The notes: generated from the letters alone by a model not told the origin. A stretch of 64,000 bases of DNA from Euphorbia lathyris (GCF_963576675.1 NC_088914.1:15975001-16039000), one strand, 5' to 3'. Numbered from the stretch's first letter, positions 34,939 to 47,317 are shown. Made by a program: numbers and translations.

Positions 34939-35473
34939 GGTATGTTCACGGGTTGCCCGTACTTTCCCTCTTTGTTTTGAGTTTGTACGTTCATTCTTTT
35001 ATTTATTTATTTGTGTAGCACAAATGGACATTATTTTGTGAGTTGATTGCCGCTTGAACGTTTGCTAGGTCATCTATATTTTTTTTTTTTTATTTGTGGC
35101 CATGGCACACTTATTCTTTTATTGATGAACATTTATAGTACTTGCGAAGACAATATACAAATGCTTTGAAAAATTGTAAATGCCCAGAAAAAGAGCGCAT
35201 ACGCCCTGCGTGTACCTGGATACGCCCCGCGTATTTGTGCTCCTGATCCTGAAGCGCTTTCTCGATGATGAATACACGTGGCGTATGTGGTTTTACGCCC
35301 CGCGTATTCTCGCTCCTGGAGTACATCTTCTATGCACGTCCGATACACGTCCTGCGTCTTTGGGGCACGCCCTGCGTATGAGAACGCACGCCCCGTGTAT
35401 TCGGCTTTTTGAGCTGTCCTTCGGGATGTGCTTCCTCTACGCCTTGTTGGCTGACTACTTCGCACGTTACACA
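34939..35473. other. Spacer between antisense gene and pol, with TACGC motif cluster
   Basis: After the PMD stop codon there is T-rich probable 3' UTR. At 35197-35400 follow about eight TACGC motif copies or variants, including CATACGCCCTGCGTG, GATACGCCCCGCGTA and ACACGCCCCGTGTA. The spacer word TTTGTGCTCCTG is shared with the LTR cluster. Convergent transcripts of PMD and pol would both end here. Confidence 0.8.
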
Positions 35474-37024
35474 TCACGTGTTGTGCGTGACGCTCCCATT
35501 GGTTCCTGTGTTAATTACGTCCCACATACTTTGGAAATATTTCTTCAAGTATTTTCCGTTAATGTATCTCTTGTGTGGTTCTCCGCCCAGGATCTTCAAC
35601 CAATACGCGTTCCCGGGAAGCACCTTGTGGATTTGAAATGGTCCTTCCCAGTTGGGTGTCCACTTCCCAAGCTCACGATCCTTCGTCCCGATTGGTAGAA
35701 TTAGCTTCCACACTAGCTCGCCTTCTCTGAAGCTTTTCTTTTTTACTTTCTTATTGTACACGTCTTCCACTTTCTTCTTTTGGATCATCATGCAATCGAG
35801 CGCTTTCTGCCTTTCGTAGTCCAGATCTTCTAGCTCCATGGTCATGGCTTGTACATAATTGTCCGGCTCCAAGTCATTCTGACGCATTACTCGTAATGAA
35901 GGCACAATGACTTCCAATGGTATTACTGCATCATGACCAAACGTTAGGAAAAATGGACTCACTCCGGTCGCTCGTGTCTTAGACGTTCGCATAGCCCAGA
36001 GCGTTTCTGAGAGAACTTTATGCCACTCCCTAGGATTGTCTTCTAGCATCTTCTCCAAGATTTGGATCAGGATCTTGTTGGACGCCTCAGCTTGACCATT
36101 CGCTTGTGCATAAAATGGGGTGGAATGAATCAACTTAATCCTGTACTCTTCTACGAACTCGTTCATATCTTCGCTTGTGAACATGGTTCCTTGATCCGTG
36201 GTGATGGATTCTGGGATTCCGAATCTATGAATCAAGTTCTCTTTGATGAATCGGATCACTTGTGTTTGGCCGACTTGTTTCATTGGTGCTGCTTCCACCC
36301 ATTTGGAAAAGTAATCTGTGGCAACTATGATGAAACAATGACCTTTTGATGAAGCTGAGAATATTTTCCCTATTAGATCAATAGCCCATCCTCTAAAAGG
36401 CCACGGCTTCACCACTGAGTGTAATTCTTCTGAAGGGACTCGTTGGATTTGGCCATACAGTTGACACTTCTTGCAACCCTTCGCATATGTGATGCAATCA
36501 CGTAGGATCGTTGGCCAGAAGTATCCATGGCAATTGATAAGCCACCGCATTCTCCTTCCGGATTGGTGAGCTCCACATATGCCTTCATGGACTTGCTTCA
36601 TGACTTCCATTGCTTTTGGGAAGCCGAGACATTTGAGTAACATTCCGTCGTAGCTCTTAAGGTACAAATCACCTGCCATCAACATGTAATTTCGAGATTG
36701 AATGCTCAATGAATATTTTACTTTTTTGGAAGGATCATTGAGGTAATCGATGAACGGTTTCCTCCAATCTTGAGCTAAGTTAATATCGATGTCGAATGAT
36801 TCAAACTGGACACCTCTATCCACCACGGAAGGATGGTCCTGTCTTCTTATGATAACAACTTTGTATGCTTTTTCTTTGGAGATCTTCATTCCAGAAGCCA
36901 TTTGGGCTAACTCATCAGCTTCCCAGTTGTCATTTCTTGGGATATGCTCCAAACTGAACTCATCAAACATTTCCAAAAGTTGAATTGCAAACGGAAATAA
37001 GGTAGCAAAGATAAACTTGAGCAT
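35474..37024 (-). CDS. Tat element integrase
   Basis: The frame encodes the end of the second RNase H (HIPRNDNWEADELAQMASG) and an integrase. A zinc-binding HxxxxxxH...CKKC lies near residues 150-190, the catalytic core has WAIDLIG, TTDQGTMF and NGQAEASN (D, D, E), and a C-terminal GELVWK...GKWTPNWEGPF module is typical of gypsy integrases. It would insert the element DNA with a 5-bp stagger, as the GATAT duplication shows. It joins the upstream RT/RNase H frame only through a one-base shift near 36990, so as sequenced the polyprotein is interrupted. No chromodomain is seen. Apart from the shift it looks intact. Confidence 0.88.
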   Translation of the reverse strand: MLKFIFATLFPFAIQLLEMFDEFSLEHIPRNDNWEADELAQMASGMKISKEKAYKVVIIRRQDHPSVVDRGVQFESFDIDINLAQDWRKPFIDYLNDPSKKVKYSLSIQSRNYMLMAGDLYLKSYDGMLLKCLGFPKAMEVMKQVHEGICGAHQSGRRMRWLINCHGYFWPTILRDCITYAKGCKKCQLYGQIQRVPSEELHSVVKPWPFRGWAIDLIGKIFSASSKGHCFIIVATDYFSKWVEAAPMKQVGQTQVIRFIKENLIHRFGIPESITTDQGTMFTSEDMNEFVEEYRIKLIHSTPFYAQANGQAEASNKILIQILEKMLEDNPREWHKVLSETLWAMRTSKTRATGVSPFFLTFGHDAVIPLEVIVPSLRVMRQNDLEPDNYVQAMTMELEDLDYERQKALDCMMIQKKKVEDVYNKKVKKKSFREGELVWKLILPIGTKDRELGKWTPNWEGPFQIHKVLPGNAYWLKILGGEPHKRYINGKYLKKYFQSMWDVINTGTNGSVTHNT

Positions 37025-39027
37025 TTATATTCTCCTGTTAGGTGCCGGATAACCAATTGTGAATCACCGAAAATCTTGACCTCTTTCGCTCCTAGGTCTA
37101 TCAAGATTTCTAAGCCGATGATTAGAGCTTCATATTCAGCCTGGTTGTTCGTACATTCAAAATCCAAGTTTACCGCTAATATTGTCTTAGTCCCAGATGG
37201 GGCTGTGATGATCACTCCTGCCCCGTTGGAACTGTCTGTGCTTGAGCCATCGAACTTCAACTGCCACGGTTCTTTGTGCGTCAGATAAATTGGCAGTTCT
37301 GCTTCTTCGAGATATTGAAAGTTGGTTGGGTGGTCAGCCATAAAATCTGCAATTGCTTTCCCTTTTATCGAGGATTGCGGGAGATACACTAACGTGAACT
37401 CGGCCAGTGCTAGTGACCATTTTCCTATTCTTCCTGAGAGGATAGGCTGGTTGAGCATGTATTTGATCAAGTCGGTGCTAGCAATCACATAAACTCTCGC
37501 TTTGAGCAAGTAATGCCTCAACTTTGTGCAAGCGAAGTAGAGGGCTAAGCACGTCTTCTCAACTGGGCTGTACCTCGCCTCTGCCGATAACAATGTTCTA
37601 CTTAGATAGTAGACGGCTTGTTCATGACGGTTTGCATTGTCTTGGGCAAGCAAGCACCCAATTGACTCGTCGGTTGCTGATATATAGAGCTTGAGTGGAG
37701 TACCCTCCCTTGGTGGCATCAACACGGGTGGGTTGCTCAAGTAAGTTTTGATCTCTTCGAACGCCGCTTGATGCTTGTCGTCCCACTTGAAGCTTTCTTC
37801 GTCTTTGAGTCTTAACAGATCTGAGAAGGCTCTGGATTTTCCAGCCAAGTTTGATATGAATCGTCTCAAGTAGTTTACTTGGCCTAAGAACCGCTGCAAC
37901 TCCTTCTTGTTCTTCGGAGGTTGTGCTTCTTTGATTGCTTTTGCCTTATTGTCGTCAATCTCGATTCCTCTTTGGTGGACTAAGAATCCGAGAAAGTTCC
38001 CTGCTTTAACCCCGAAGGCGCACTTCAGAGGGTTGAGCTTTAGGTTGTACTTTCGCATCCGCTCGAAGCTCTTCCTCAAATGGCCGACATGTTCCATTTC
38101 TCGCTTGGACTTGATAACGATGTCGTCCATGTATACCTCCATAGAGGTGCTGAGTAAATCGTGAAAGATGGCATTAATTGCTCTTTGGTATGTGGCGCCG
38201 GCATTCTTTAAACCGAACGGCATGACGACCCATTCGAACGTGCCGATTGACCCTGGGCATCGAAATGCCATTTTTGCAATGTCTTCTTCGGCAATGGGGA
38301 TTTGGTTATATCCCGCATAGCAATCACACAGAGATATTAATTCATTTTTAGACACAGCATCTACTAACATGTCGGCTATGGGCATCACATAGATGTCTTT
38401 TGGCGTGGCTAAATTTAGATAGCGGAAATCTACACATACGCGTAGCTTACCGTTCTTTTTCACTACAGGCACGACGTTAGATAGCCATACAGCGTACTTT
38501 GATGGTCTGATGAACTTAGCTTTGAAAAGCTTTTCTATCTCTTCCTTCACCTTGCTTTCAACCTCTTTTCTCATTCTCCTTGTTGGTTGCTTGAATGGTT
38601 TGAACTCCGGTTTGATTGGCAATCTATGTTCCACTATGTCCTTGCTCAACCCGGGCATTTCATCATAATTCCAAGCGAAACAGTCTTTGAACTCCTGAAG
38701 CAAAGTGATAATGGCTTCTTTCAACGTCGGGCGTAGTAAGCTACTGACGAATGTAACCCGAGGTTCCTCTTCTGTCCCTAGGTTTACTTCGTCTGGAGGG
38801 TCGACCGCCATGGAACCTTCATCTTCTAACTTCGGGTTTGCCCTTTTCAGATCTTGTAATTGGATTTCTTCTCTTTGAGGATCTAGTTCTGTTATTCCTT
38901 TGGGTGTTTCGATTTCTGAGACCCTCATGTCGTTTTCTCGATACAGTTTCTCCGCCAGTTGTTGCGCATTCAGTTTTGATATAGCGGCTGAAGCTACCGC
39001 TTCTTTTCTCGATGTTGTGCTAGTCAT
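36985..39027 (-). CDS. Tat element reverse transcriptase, RNase H and second (archaeal-type) RNase H
   Basis: The frame opens at 39027 with ATGA overlapping the gag-protease stop, a -1 arrangement. RT blocks are VPVVKKNGKLRVCVDFRYLN, MPFGLKNAGATYQR and the catalytic YMDDIVIKSK (near 38105-38135). An RNase H with LYISATDESIGCLLAQ follows. A second RNase H has LKFDGSSTDSSNGAGVII, TNNQAEYEALIIGLE and FGDSQLVIRHLTGEY (about 37010-37290). This doubled RNase H is a hallmark of the Tat lineage. The enzyme would copy the element RNA into DNA. After CSSLSLLPYF the frame slips out of register (near 36990), and the RNase H tail continues in the integrase frame. Confidence 0.9.
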
Positions 39028-41918
39028 GGAATTTCTTCTATTATTGGTTCGTCACGGAATGGCCTTCGACGGGGCACGATTGTCGTTGGCCTTAGGATAT
39101 TCTTGATCTCTTTGCCGCATGATTGCTCTTTGTGATTAGACCCAACTCGGATTGGGCCAACAGATTCCTCGTAGAGTCTGGCTTCGACCAAATCGGAGTA
39201 AGCTTCGAATGGCTTCTCGTTTGCCCGAACAACTTCCACCTCGTCTCCTTTCCAAAATAGAAGGAATTGGTGTAATGACGAGGGGATGCATGAGTTGGAA
39301 TGAATCCAATCTCTCCCTAACAGTGCCTGATAACTCGCGGTTGAATTTACCACGAAGAAAGCGGCCATGGTGGTGTGAGAGCCAATGGTGAGTTCCAATG
39401 GTAGGACGCCGTATGTCTTTGCAATTTCTCCCGTGAAGGCTGAAACTGACACCTCTGATGAGATTATATCTTCCTCTGATTTCCCTAAGGCTAGGACCAT
39501 CTTCATAGGCATGATGTTAATGGCTGATCCATTGTCGATGAGCACTCTGGAGATTGGTTTGCCATCTACATGAGCCTTGACGTATAGAGGTTTGATATGG
39601 CGAGTCATCCTTGGAGTGGGCTTGTCAAAGTAAACCCTCTTCATGCCCTCTTCACCCGGTGTCTTCGGGACTGTGTCTTCTTGCTCCTTGTGCTCGGATT
39701 TGGGGCATTCCTTCTTGGTGTCTTCGCTTCTAAAATCCGAAGGTAAGATTAAAGAGGTAGCTGCACAATCTACCCGTATGATAAAATCTCCAACCTGGAT
39801 TTGGAGGTTCTTCTCTTGGTTTTTTCCTCCTCTTTCCGCATCGTTGGAGTTGACGCTGGATGACTCCTTTTGACTATTTCTCTTTTCTGTCTCTCTTTTC
39901 CTTAATCTTCTCTTTGCATTCCTGGAGAGAGGCCTTGGGAATTTCTTGTGGCTATTCAATTGCCATTGATTGAGGGGTGACGTGCTCGAGGGTGTCACGA
40001 AACGTGGCCGTTGTTGTTGCACGTCTCTTATCTTTGTATTCTGTGATTGCCTTGAGCTTTCCTCCAACTTTGGTGGCGTCGCTTTTGGTACCCATATCTG
40101 TCGGGTTCTCACGTCACCCTGTTGCTTTCCTTTGCCCCCCCACACTAGTGAAGTGGTATTGATCATATTGGCTACTGGGAATGGGTCCTCGTCGATCAGC
40201 ATGCTTTCCTTCTTTTCTGGGAATTGGAGTATCCCACGGTTAATCCTATCCTGCACGGCATTTCTAAAACCAAAACATGCTTGAGTGTTGTGGCTCCAGT
40301 TGTCGTGATACTTACAGTAGTTTCGTCCGTGTATTTCTTCTTTGGATGGGATCACATGTCTAGGAGGCAATGTGATGAACTGCTCTTTTAGCAGGTAGTC
40401 GAAGATCTCTTCCGTCTTCGAGACGTCAAACGTATATTGAGTGGTTGGGATCCTTTTAACTACCTCGGGTGCTTTGGGATTCTTTACCAACATGGGACAT
40501 GTTCGAGATCCGGTGTTCGTTAAGTCGGCAATGGCTACCTCATGCGTTTGTACATCCCCTTGGTAGCTTCCTACATAGTTCTTCTTGCGTCGATGATCTT
40601 CCCTCATCAACTCCTCGTACTCTGAAACCTTGGCCACCAACTCGTAGTAGTCGCGGAAATCTATCCCCTGAAATTTCTTTCGATTTTCGAATTCCAACCC
40701 ACGTTGGGCAATCTTCACGAACTCGACCTCGGGGATGTTGATTCGACACCGATGTCGCATCTTTTTGAATCGATTGATAAAACTTTCAACCGGTTCTCCA
40801 TGTCGTTGCGTCATTTGGGACAGCTTCGCAACACAGATCTCGGGCTCCGTTCGATAGAACTGGTTGTGGAACAGCCTTTCCATTTGTTCCCATCCATGAA
40901 TGGATCCGGATGGTAAGGTGGTGTACCAAGAGAAAGTTGGTCCCGTTAGTGAACCTGGGAATAGCCGCAAGTGTAACATGTCGAAGTTTGTGTCCATGCT
41001 CAAACCGCTGCACTGAAAGGTGAAGCGTGCCACGTGCTCCATAGTGGATTGCCCTTCTTCTCCTGAAAATAAAGCAAAATCGGGTACTCTAAAATTGTGG
41101 GGTAAAGGGTATAGCTGATCATAGTGTCGTGGATATGGTTTCTGGAACTCGGGTCGGTATACTTCCCTTACGGCTGGCCCATAGATCTCTTGGACGATGT
41201 TTCTTATACGTTGGGCCTCTCCCAAGTTGTTGGTGGGCTCCATGCGTGTATGAGTCGTCCGTTGTGGGTGAAAATTGGCTTGTCTCACATTGCCCCCCAT
41301 ATTACGAGCATAGCTTTCCTCGTAATGTTCGACATGGTTACTAGGTCCTGTATGAGATCTAAACTGTTGTTGAGGTGGCGGGATTTGAATAGGTTCTGGG
41401 CTGATCCTGTCACCGCGCTCATTGAACCTGAGATTCTCTTCTCGAGCTGGTGGCGGGGTATACCTTTCCCCAGCTCCTGATGTCGGTGCTTTCTTCCCAC
41501 CGTCTACTGGTCCTTAAGATGTCGACCTTTGTGTGAACAGCTCTGCGCACTTTTCCGGGATTTTGCTGATCTCTCCGGTTAAATCAACGATCCTTTCCTC
41601 GAGAGCCGGTCCCTTGTTGGAATTGTTCACCGCCTCGTTGTTGGCTTGCATTGCCTTGCACACATCCTCATAACTTTCTCTCATGGATTGCGAAAATCCA
41701 TGTAGAAATTGATCGATCTGCTTCTCTAGTTTTGCTAAAAATGGTGCCATGTCGAATATAGGTGGGCCTTGTTGGTTTGCACCTCCGCTATTGTTCATGG
41801 TCTCAGTCGCACAACCTTCAGGCATGCCGGGTTCGTTGCTCTGATCCCGGTTCTGATTTTGACTTTCCTCGGAGTCCGATGGGATGGGATCTTTCTCCGT
41901 GTTCTTCCTAGGAGGCAT
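39024..41918 (-). CDS. Tat element gag and protease (one in-frame stop)
   Basis: A single frame runs from ATG at 41916-41918 (MPPRKNTEKDPIPSDSEE) to 39024. It is interrupted by one TAA at 41514-41516, and the part after it (39024-41300 and its upstream extension) is fully open. The gag core has LRLFPGSLTGPTFSWYTTLP and WEQMERLFHNQFYRTEPEI. A Tat-type zinc-binding segment CKYHDNWSHNTQAC lies near 40290-40340. The protease site is VLIDNGSAINIMP near 39530, with DNGSA in place of DTGSA, as seen in several Tat elements. Gag forms the particle and the protease would cut it. A single base change may separate this copy from an intact frame. Read-through or a downstream start is possible. Confidence 0.87.
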
Positions 41919-42133
41919 TCTTCGTGAGTACTTATGGGTGAAAATTATGAAATTATGTTAGTAATCTAGTGCTGAAAAAAGAAAGAACAAGGAAATAAAT
42001 AAATGCTTATTAACGGAACAAAAGCCAGGCATGAAAAAACAAGTGGGTTAAAAAATGAGCGTGAAGAATATATACGTGGTATGAAAAAACAAGTCTTACA
42101 AATTTTTGGCTAAGCCAAAACAAAAAATAAAAT

Positions 42134-42151
42134 GTCCCACTGGGCGTGCCA
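42134..42151 (-). other. Primer-binding site of the Tat element
   Basis: The minus strand reads TGGCACGCCCAGTGGGAC, five bases from the 5' LTR. It starts TGG as expected for the complement of a tRNA CCA end. I did not assign the tRNA. Confidence 0.75.
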
Positions 42152-42156
42152 AAAAT

Positions 42157-44019
42157 TGTTAGCGATGTTTTCGAAATATGCTAATTTCAACCTTGTCACG
42201 TGTGGTTAGGGTGCGGGCGTGCCAGAGAAGATTACTTCTCAATTGAAATGGTTAAGTTTATGGAATTTGCGCGCCAAAACTTGAATTCTAAACGAAACGA
42301 TTGCCGAGGGACGCAAGGATTGAAAAAGTCCATCTTGGGTCTCTAGCGCCGTTATAGAAACTTTGCTAGATAAATTTTTTTATTTAAGCTAATGCGGGTA
42401 AATTGAAGACGAGAAAATAAAGGAATTTAAAGTGCGAAATTGACACAAGATTTAGTGAAAATTGGTATTTTATTGATGAATAAAGGTTTGAATACATAAA
42501 ATTGGAAATGAATTACAATTGAGAAATCTCTATATTAAACATATAGGCAATCAATTGAATTAGAACGAACAAATCAATACGAAGAATTGAAATGCAATAA
42601 AACAAATTGGAATTCAACAACAAACTCGAAACCACAATAGCTATCTCGGATTGATGTTGAATTCTGGTGTCGGCGTGAGGTCCTTGGAGAACTGCAACCG
42701 GTCGGGCCCGTACGGTATGTGCCTTGTGCAATGACTAAACGTTGGTAGGCAAATGGGGTAGATTTAATCTTGACTTTGGGGAGCATGGTTGGAGTGCTTA
42801 AGAACACGAAATTGGGCAAATAAATAGTGTAAATTGAACTTCGGGGCGTCAGGAATAACTTTGTATAAGGGATCGAAGACTAAAACGAATGGTAAACAGA
42901 CGAAATTGAAGATTGAAAATGACTAGTTGAATCTGGAAAAATCTGGGCAGAATAGCTAAAAGAATTTGGGGTATAAAGATCAGCTTGTAAACGGAGTTTC
43001 TGGACACGGAATTGAATGAATCAAAAGGCTAAATCGAAATTCAGGACGTTAGGAACAACTTTGTCGAAGGGATCGAAGGCAAAAAATAACTTTAAATGGA
43101 CAGAATTGAGCTTTGAAAAAGGATGGACGAATCTGGAAAATTACTTTAGAAAGGAAATTCTAATTGAAAACTTGAGCAGAGTAACGACTTAAAAAAACTA
43201 ATTTGATTTGAAAAACTCGAAAAAAAGGCTTTAGAACTTGAATTGAAGCTAAAGGAGGCTAAATGAGGGATTAAAACCAAGAAAAACGAAGAACGAAAGA
43301 AAGAACTTTGAAGAACTTTAAGAACTAGGAACTTAAAACTAATAACTAGAACATTGAAAGGGACCTTTAGAGAGGGGTTTTGTGTTGTGATTGAGTGTGT
43401 CTTTAATGAAGGGGAGGGGGTCTATTTATAGTATTTTGGAGTGGCATTTTGGTAATTATTCAGTGGCATTTTGGTAATTATTCACCAACTAACACAACTA
43501 CCTCCATGCCACATCACCCCACTACCTCAACTTCTACTAACTACCATCAACTTCCATTGAATGCTTCCAACTGTTGCCGGAAGAGGCGATACGCCCCGCG
43601 TATCGTTGGTTACGCCCTGCGTATTGGAGGTCCTGAAGCTTGTGCGTTTCGTTGATGGTATCTGCGCGTGGCGCCTCTGGTGTTACGTCCCGCGTAGGAA
43701 AGTATGCGCTGCGTAAGAGAAGGACGCCCCGCGTATTTGTGCTCCTGTACTTGGAACGCCTTGTTGATGCGCTTTACGCGTGGCGTATAGGAAGACACGC
43801 CCCGCGTAAAGCAGTCTCTGAAGCGGAACGTCTTCGGGTGTGTGGAATACGCCCCGCGTGTGAAAATACACGCCCCGCGTATTTGAGGTGAGCTTACGAA
43901 TTGTTTTTCTGATTTTTATTTATTATTATTATTCCCTAGAAAAAATATAAACTATATCCTAAATTTAACAACAAGCATTATATATATATATAATAAATTT
44001 TATTTATTTTGGGCCAACA
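42157..44019 (-). repeat. Tat element 5' LTR
   Basis: This 1863-bp LTR starts TGTTAGCGATG and ends GCCAACA, matching 29954-31811. The exact GATAT target copy follows at 44020-44024. Confidence 0.95.
43588..43884. repeat. TACGC motif cluster in the Tat 5' LTR
   Basis: Same array as 31376-31672. Several copies are closer to the consensus here (CCCTGCGTATT, ACGCCCCGCGTATTTG) and others are more decayed (AGTATGCGCTGCGTA). LTR-LTR differences are thus enriched in the motif. Confidence 0.9.
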
Positions 44020-44024
44020 GATAT

Positions 44025-44981
44025 GTAAAGTGTAAACATATTTTATTTTTAGATTAAAACTTTTGGTTCTACAAAATGTATTACATCACTTGGGGCAAGG
44101 CTTTTGTTTATTATTTTTTATAATAATTCTTTATTAATTTTTTTGGATTATAAAAATATTATTTTGTAACTGTATTTATATTTTTTTTAATTTTATCTGT
44201 AATATTGAATATATTTTAATTTTTATTAAAATTATAATAATACATATAATATGTGTTCCACATTTACTCTTTTCATTAATTTTTTCTAAAGTATTAATAT
44301 TTGTTAAAAAAATTTTATGAAAATACTCACTCTATTAAATGAGAAAAAAGCAGTCAAAACATTAAGAATGTAACCTCACACAATTATAAATTAAAGTTAA
44401 TAAAAAATTCATATTACAAGGATAAATCTTAACAAAATCTATCTACTTCCACTTTTTGGTAAACTGATATTTCTATTTTTTTTAAACGGAGGCTGATGTT
44501 TTCGTTTCCGATTAGTAAATGATTGAGGTGATTTGCTTTACTAAAAAAAATCAAAGATTTCAAAATTAAAATGAGTATTGATAACATCAAACTTGAAATA
44601 TTTAAAGACTTGATGATATTCTAAGTAACTTTAATTATTCAACTTTTTAATATTGAGATCATTTAAGTATTGTTTGATGAGGAGAGAGAAAGTCAATGTT
44701 TAGAAAGAAAGCTCCGAAAACAATGATTTTGGAAAATAAAAAATTTGCTTCCATAATAAATGTGGTACTAAACAACTTTAACTTAATGAAAACCTTAGTT
44801 CCCGTTTTGACAATTTTTTTTACAAATACCAATTTGATAAAAAAAAAAAAGCATATGGATTTTTTTAGACTTTATCCTATTAATAAAAAAAGTTTAAACA
44901 CATATTGTGAATATAATGCGAGCAGGGGTGTTTACAGGGGGCCGAGTCCTCCGGTCGCCAGAACCACCATGATCAGGGGTA
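44025..44981. other. AT-rich intergenic sequence, no gene
   Basis: No conserved ORF or RNA is seen. The ORF at 44696-45004 is Lys/Asn-rich and runs into the solo LTR, so it was rejected. A short GC-rich patch (44930-44975) is unexplained. Confidence 0.6.
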
Positions 44982-45824
44982 GTTTCTGTCACGTCCGAGT
45001 CTAAATTTCGAGAATTTATATCTAGATATTAATATATATTATAATTATGGGGTATGTGATTTTTATTTGGTGTTATAGGAAAAGTTTGGGATTAATTTGA
45101 TGGGGTTATGTGTAACTTAACAATTTTAGGGTAAGTTTTAAAAGATTATATAAAGATGAAGGACCAAAATGGATATTTGCCAAATTTGGGATATAAATCC
45201 CAAATTGTTCCAGAATGTGTCGAGCATCTCCTTTCTTCCTTTTCTGTGTCATTTTGCTTTCCGCAAATTAACCGTTCTACGACCGTTTCTCCACTGTTTC
45301 TTTGATTTACGGAGATTCGACCGTCCAAATCACTTGAAACTTAAACTATAGCATCCTTAGGCATAGATCTAAATCCTAATCGAAGAGTTTCTGAATTTCG
45401 GAAGTGTTTGGAGGGGAAACGTCTTAGACTGATTTAGCGGAGAATTGAACGGGTGTATTTTCTTCAATTCATAAGGTAAGTAACTATCAACTATATTTTG
45501 AGTTTTATGTATATAGATATATATATATATAATCAAAGAATTTCCAGAAATTGATATTTTAGGGTTATGCCGGAATTTTGTAAAATTGAGGTTTTTCACA
45601 ATTTTGCTTTTTATTGTGAAATTATAGTTCCAATGAACTATTGACTATGTTTATATATGAATTACAGATTTTACTTAGTTATGTTGATTTGAGGTTTTCG
45701 TTGATTGATTAACTTTGGAATTTTATTTGATTAAGGATTGATATTTTGGAGAATTGAACACTTGTGAGTTTGATTATGATCAAGTGAAGTATATACATAT
45801 ACACATATATGTTTTTGGTTTCAA

Positions 45825-45826
<2 letters not shown>

Positions 45827-45868
<42 letters not shown>
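45827..45868. repeat. TA microsatellite in the solo LTR
   Basis: About 21 uninterrupted TA dinucleotides. Confidence 0.97.
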
Positions 45869-45872
<4 letters not shown>

Positions 45873-46484
45873 TAAATGTTTGGTATCCATTGAGAGTAGT
45901 CCGGTATGGTGGATTTAATTTTCAAAGACCATATTTAGTGAGAAATATGGCATGTGTACACAGTCTGAAGACCTATTGGGTATGGCAGAGAAGTGTTGGG
46001 TAAGACCATATGGGATAGGCAATGTTAAGAGACGTCTCGTATATGTTGTGAATTGTGGTTTGATTTATAAGGGGATGAACTCAAGAATGGATACAAGATT
46101 ATATATTTTTGGTTTTTGGTTTAATACCTTGATCCTATTATGAACTTTAGTTTTGAGTATATTTTACAAGGTTTTGATTAAATCCTTTATAAATGTATAT
46201 ATATGTAGTTATATTAAGTAAAGTTGATTTTTATAGCTGATAGTTTCTTATTGAGATTTTTATCTCATGTTTTCCAAATGTTTTTATTGTTTTGTTTTAG
46301 GCGAGGAAGTGCAAGGTACCGAGAGGGGTACTCGATCCTAGGGCGAGGTTCGGTTACAGCTACGAGGTGCAAGTCGTCTCTAGGGTATTGCATGCATTTT
46401 GTTCATGTACATATATGTGGATAGTATAAGGACACTTGTATAACTTGTTTTTGGTAGTGTCCTTTTGTTTGATATGTATTGTCT

Positions 46485-46490
<6 letters not shown>

Positions 46491-46544
<54 letters not shown>
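46491..46544. repeat. AT microsatellite in the solo LTR
   Basis: 27 uninterrupted AT dinucleotides, likely length-variable. Confidence 0.97.
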
Positions 46545-46547
<3 letters not shown>

Positions 46548-46943
46548 GCTGAAGATGAGAATTTGTGGAGTAGTGTGATATGGGTTATGAGTAAGTCATA
46601 ACTTGTCTATTTAGGTGATGCTGGAAAATCAGATTCGTACCTGAACCTTGTGATGCATTTTTTCGACCAGATATAGGCCGAATCTGTCATGGAGTCCTAA
46701 ATGAAAGTTCTTTATTATTATCTTACGTTTCCAGGGGTTTTTGAATCGCCTTAATCGGACTCCGTATGAAAAAGTTAAGCTGGAAACGATATATGTTATT
46801 CATTTTAGCTTTAAACCAGAATTTGGTTTTTGATTTGATTTTTCTCCTTAATTGAGAGATATTGCTACTGGTTTATATAATAAGTCAGTGGTAATGTCTC
46901 ACCGTCTTATCTGATCTTATTTTGGGTCGGGTTTGACAGTTTC

Positions 46944-47156
46944 GACCTATTGTCTCCATAAAATTTAAGGATTAAGGTACTAAACTGGTGATTTGATTAA
47001 ATTTTGATTAGGTATTTGATAAATTGGACATTTGACCTAGAACTTTGATTGAGTATTTGATAAATTGGCTTCACTATGGGGCGGATCCGGCCCCCCTGTC
47101 TCCAAGAAATATTAATGACGTGCTTGTTTAGCACCCATAAGATGGCCCTAGAAGTG
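46944..47156. other. Short spacer, no gene
   Basis: It contains a near-duplicate of GTATTTGATAAATTGG (two copies 50-60 bp apart) and nothing else recognisable. Confidence 0.6.
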
Positions 47157-47317
47157 TTAGACCTTTCCTAAATCCAAATTTCTATTTTTTTTTTATCTTG
47201 TTAGGTCTACCTAAATCCAAATTTCTAATTTTTTTTGGCTTGTTAGGCTATCTCAAATCCAAATTTTTAATTTTTTTTTTACCTTTTAGACCCTTCCTAA
47301 ATCCAAAATTTTTTATT
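47157..47317. repeat. Tandem repeat, about four 40-45-bp units
   Basis: Each unit carries CCTAAATCCAAATTTCTAAT followed by a T-run and CTTGTTAG. Units begin near 47157, 47201, 47244 and 47286 and are degenerate. Confidence 0.8.

Larger units (their letters stand above)
29954..44019 (-). mobile_element. Complete Tat-lineage Ty3/gypsy element with an antisense gene
   Basis: The 14.1-kb element has matching LTRs, exact GATAT target duplications, a primer site, a polypurine tract and a minus-strand gag-pol. The second, archaeal-type RNase H after the RT-linked one places it in the Tat lineage. Between the 3' LTR and pol it carries a spliced plant-mobile-domain gene on the plus strand and a cluster of TACGC motifs. 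By eye the LTRs differ at roughly 25-30 of 1858 sites. Only a few frame breaks are visible in gag-pol. Confidence 0.93.
44987..46938. repeat. Solo LTR with exact GTTTC target duplication
   Basis: The 1952-bp block starts TGTCACGTCC and ends GGTTTGACA, so its ends are TGTCA/TGACA. GTTTC is present exactly at 44982-44986 and 46939-46943. No internal domain or partner LTR is nearby. Phrases such as GGCGAGGAAGTGCAAGGTACC, shortened here, resemble gypsy (Tekay/Del-type) LTRs. Unequal recombination between two LTRs is the usual origin. Confidence 0.82.

Noticed and set aside
38900..41480. Plus-strand ORFs of 60-118 codons across the Tat gag-pol
   Set aside because: All are shadows of the minus-strand gag-pol frames.
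44696..45004. 102-codon ORF
   Set aside because: Lys/Asn-rich, crosses the solo-LTR boundary, no homology recognised.
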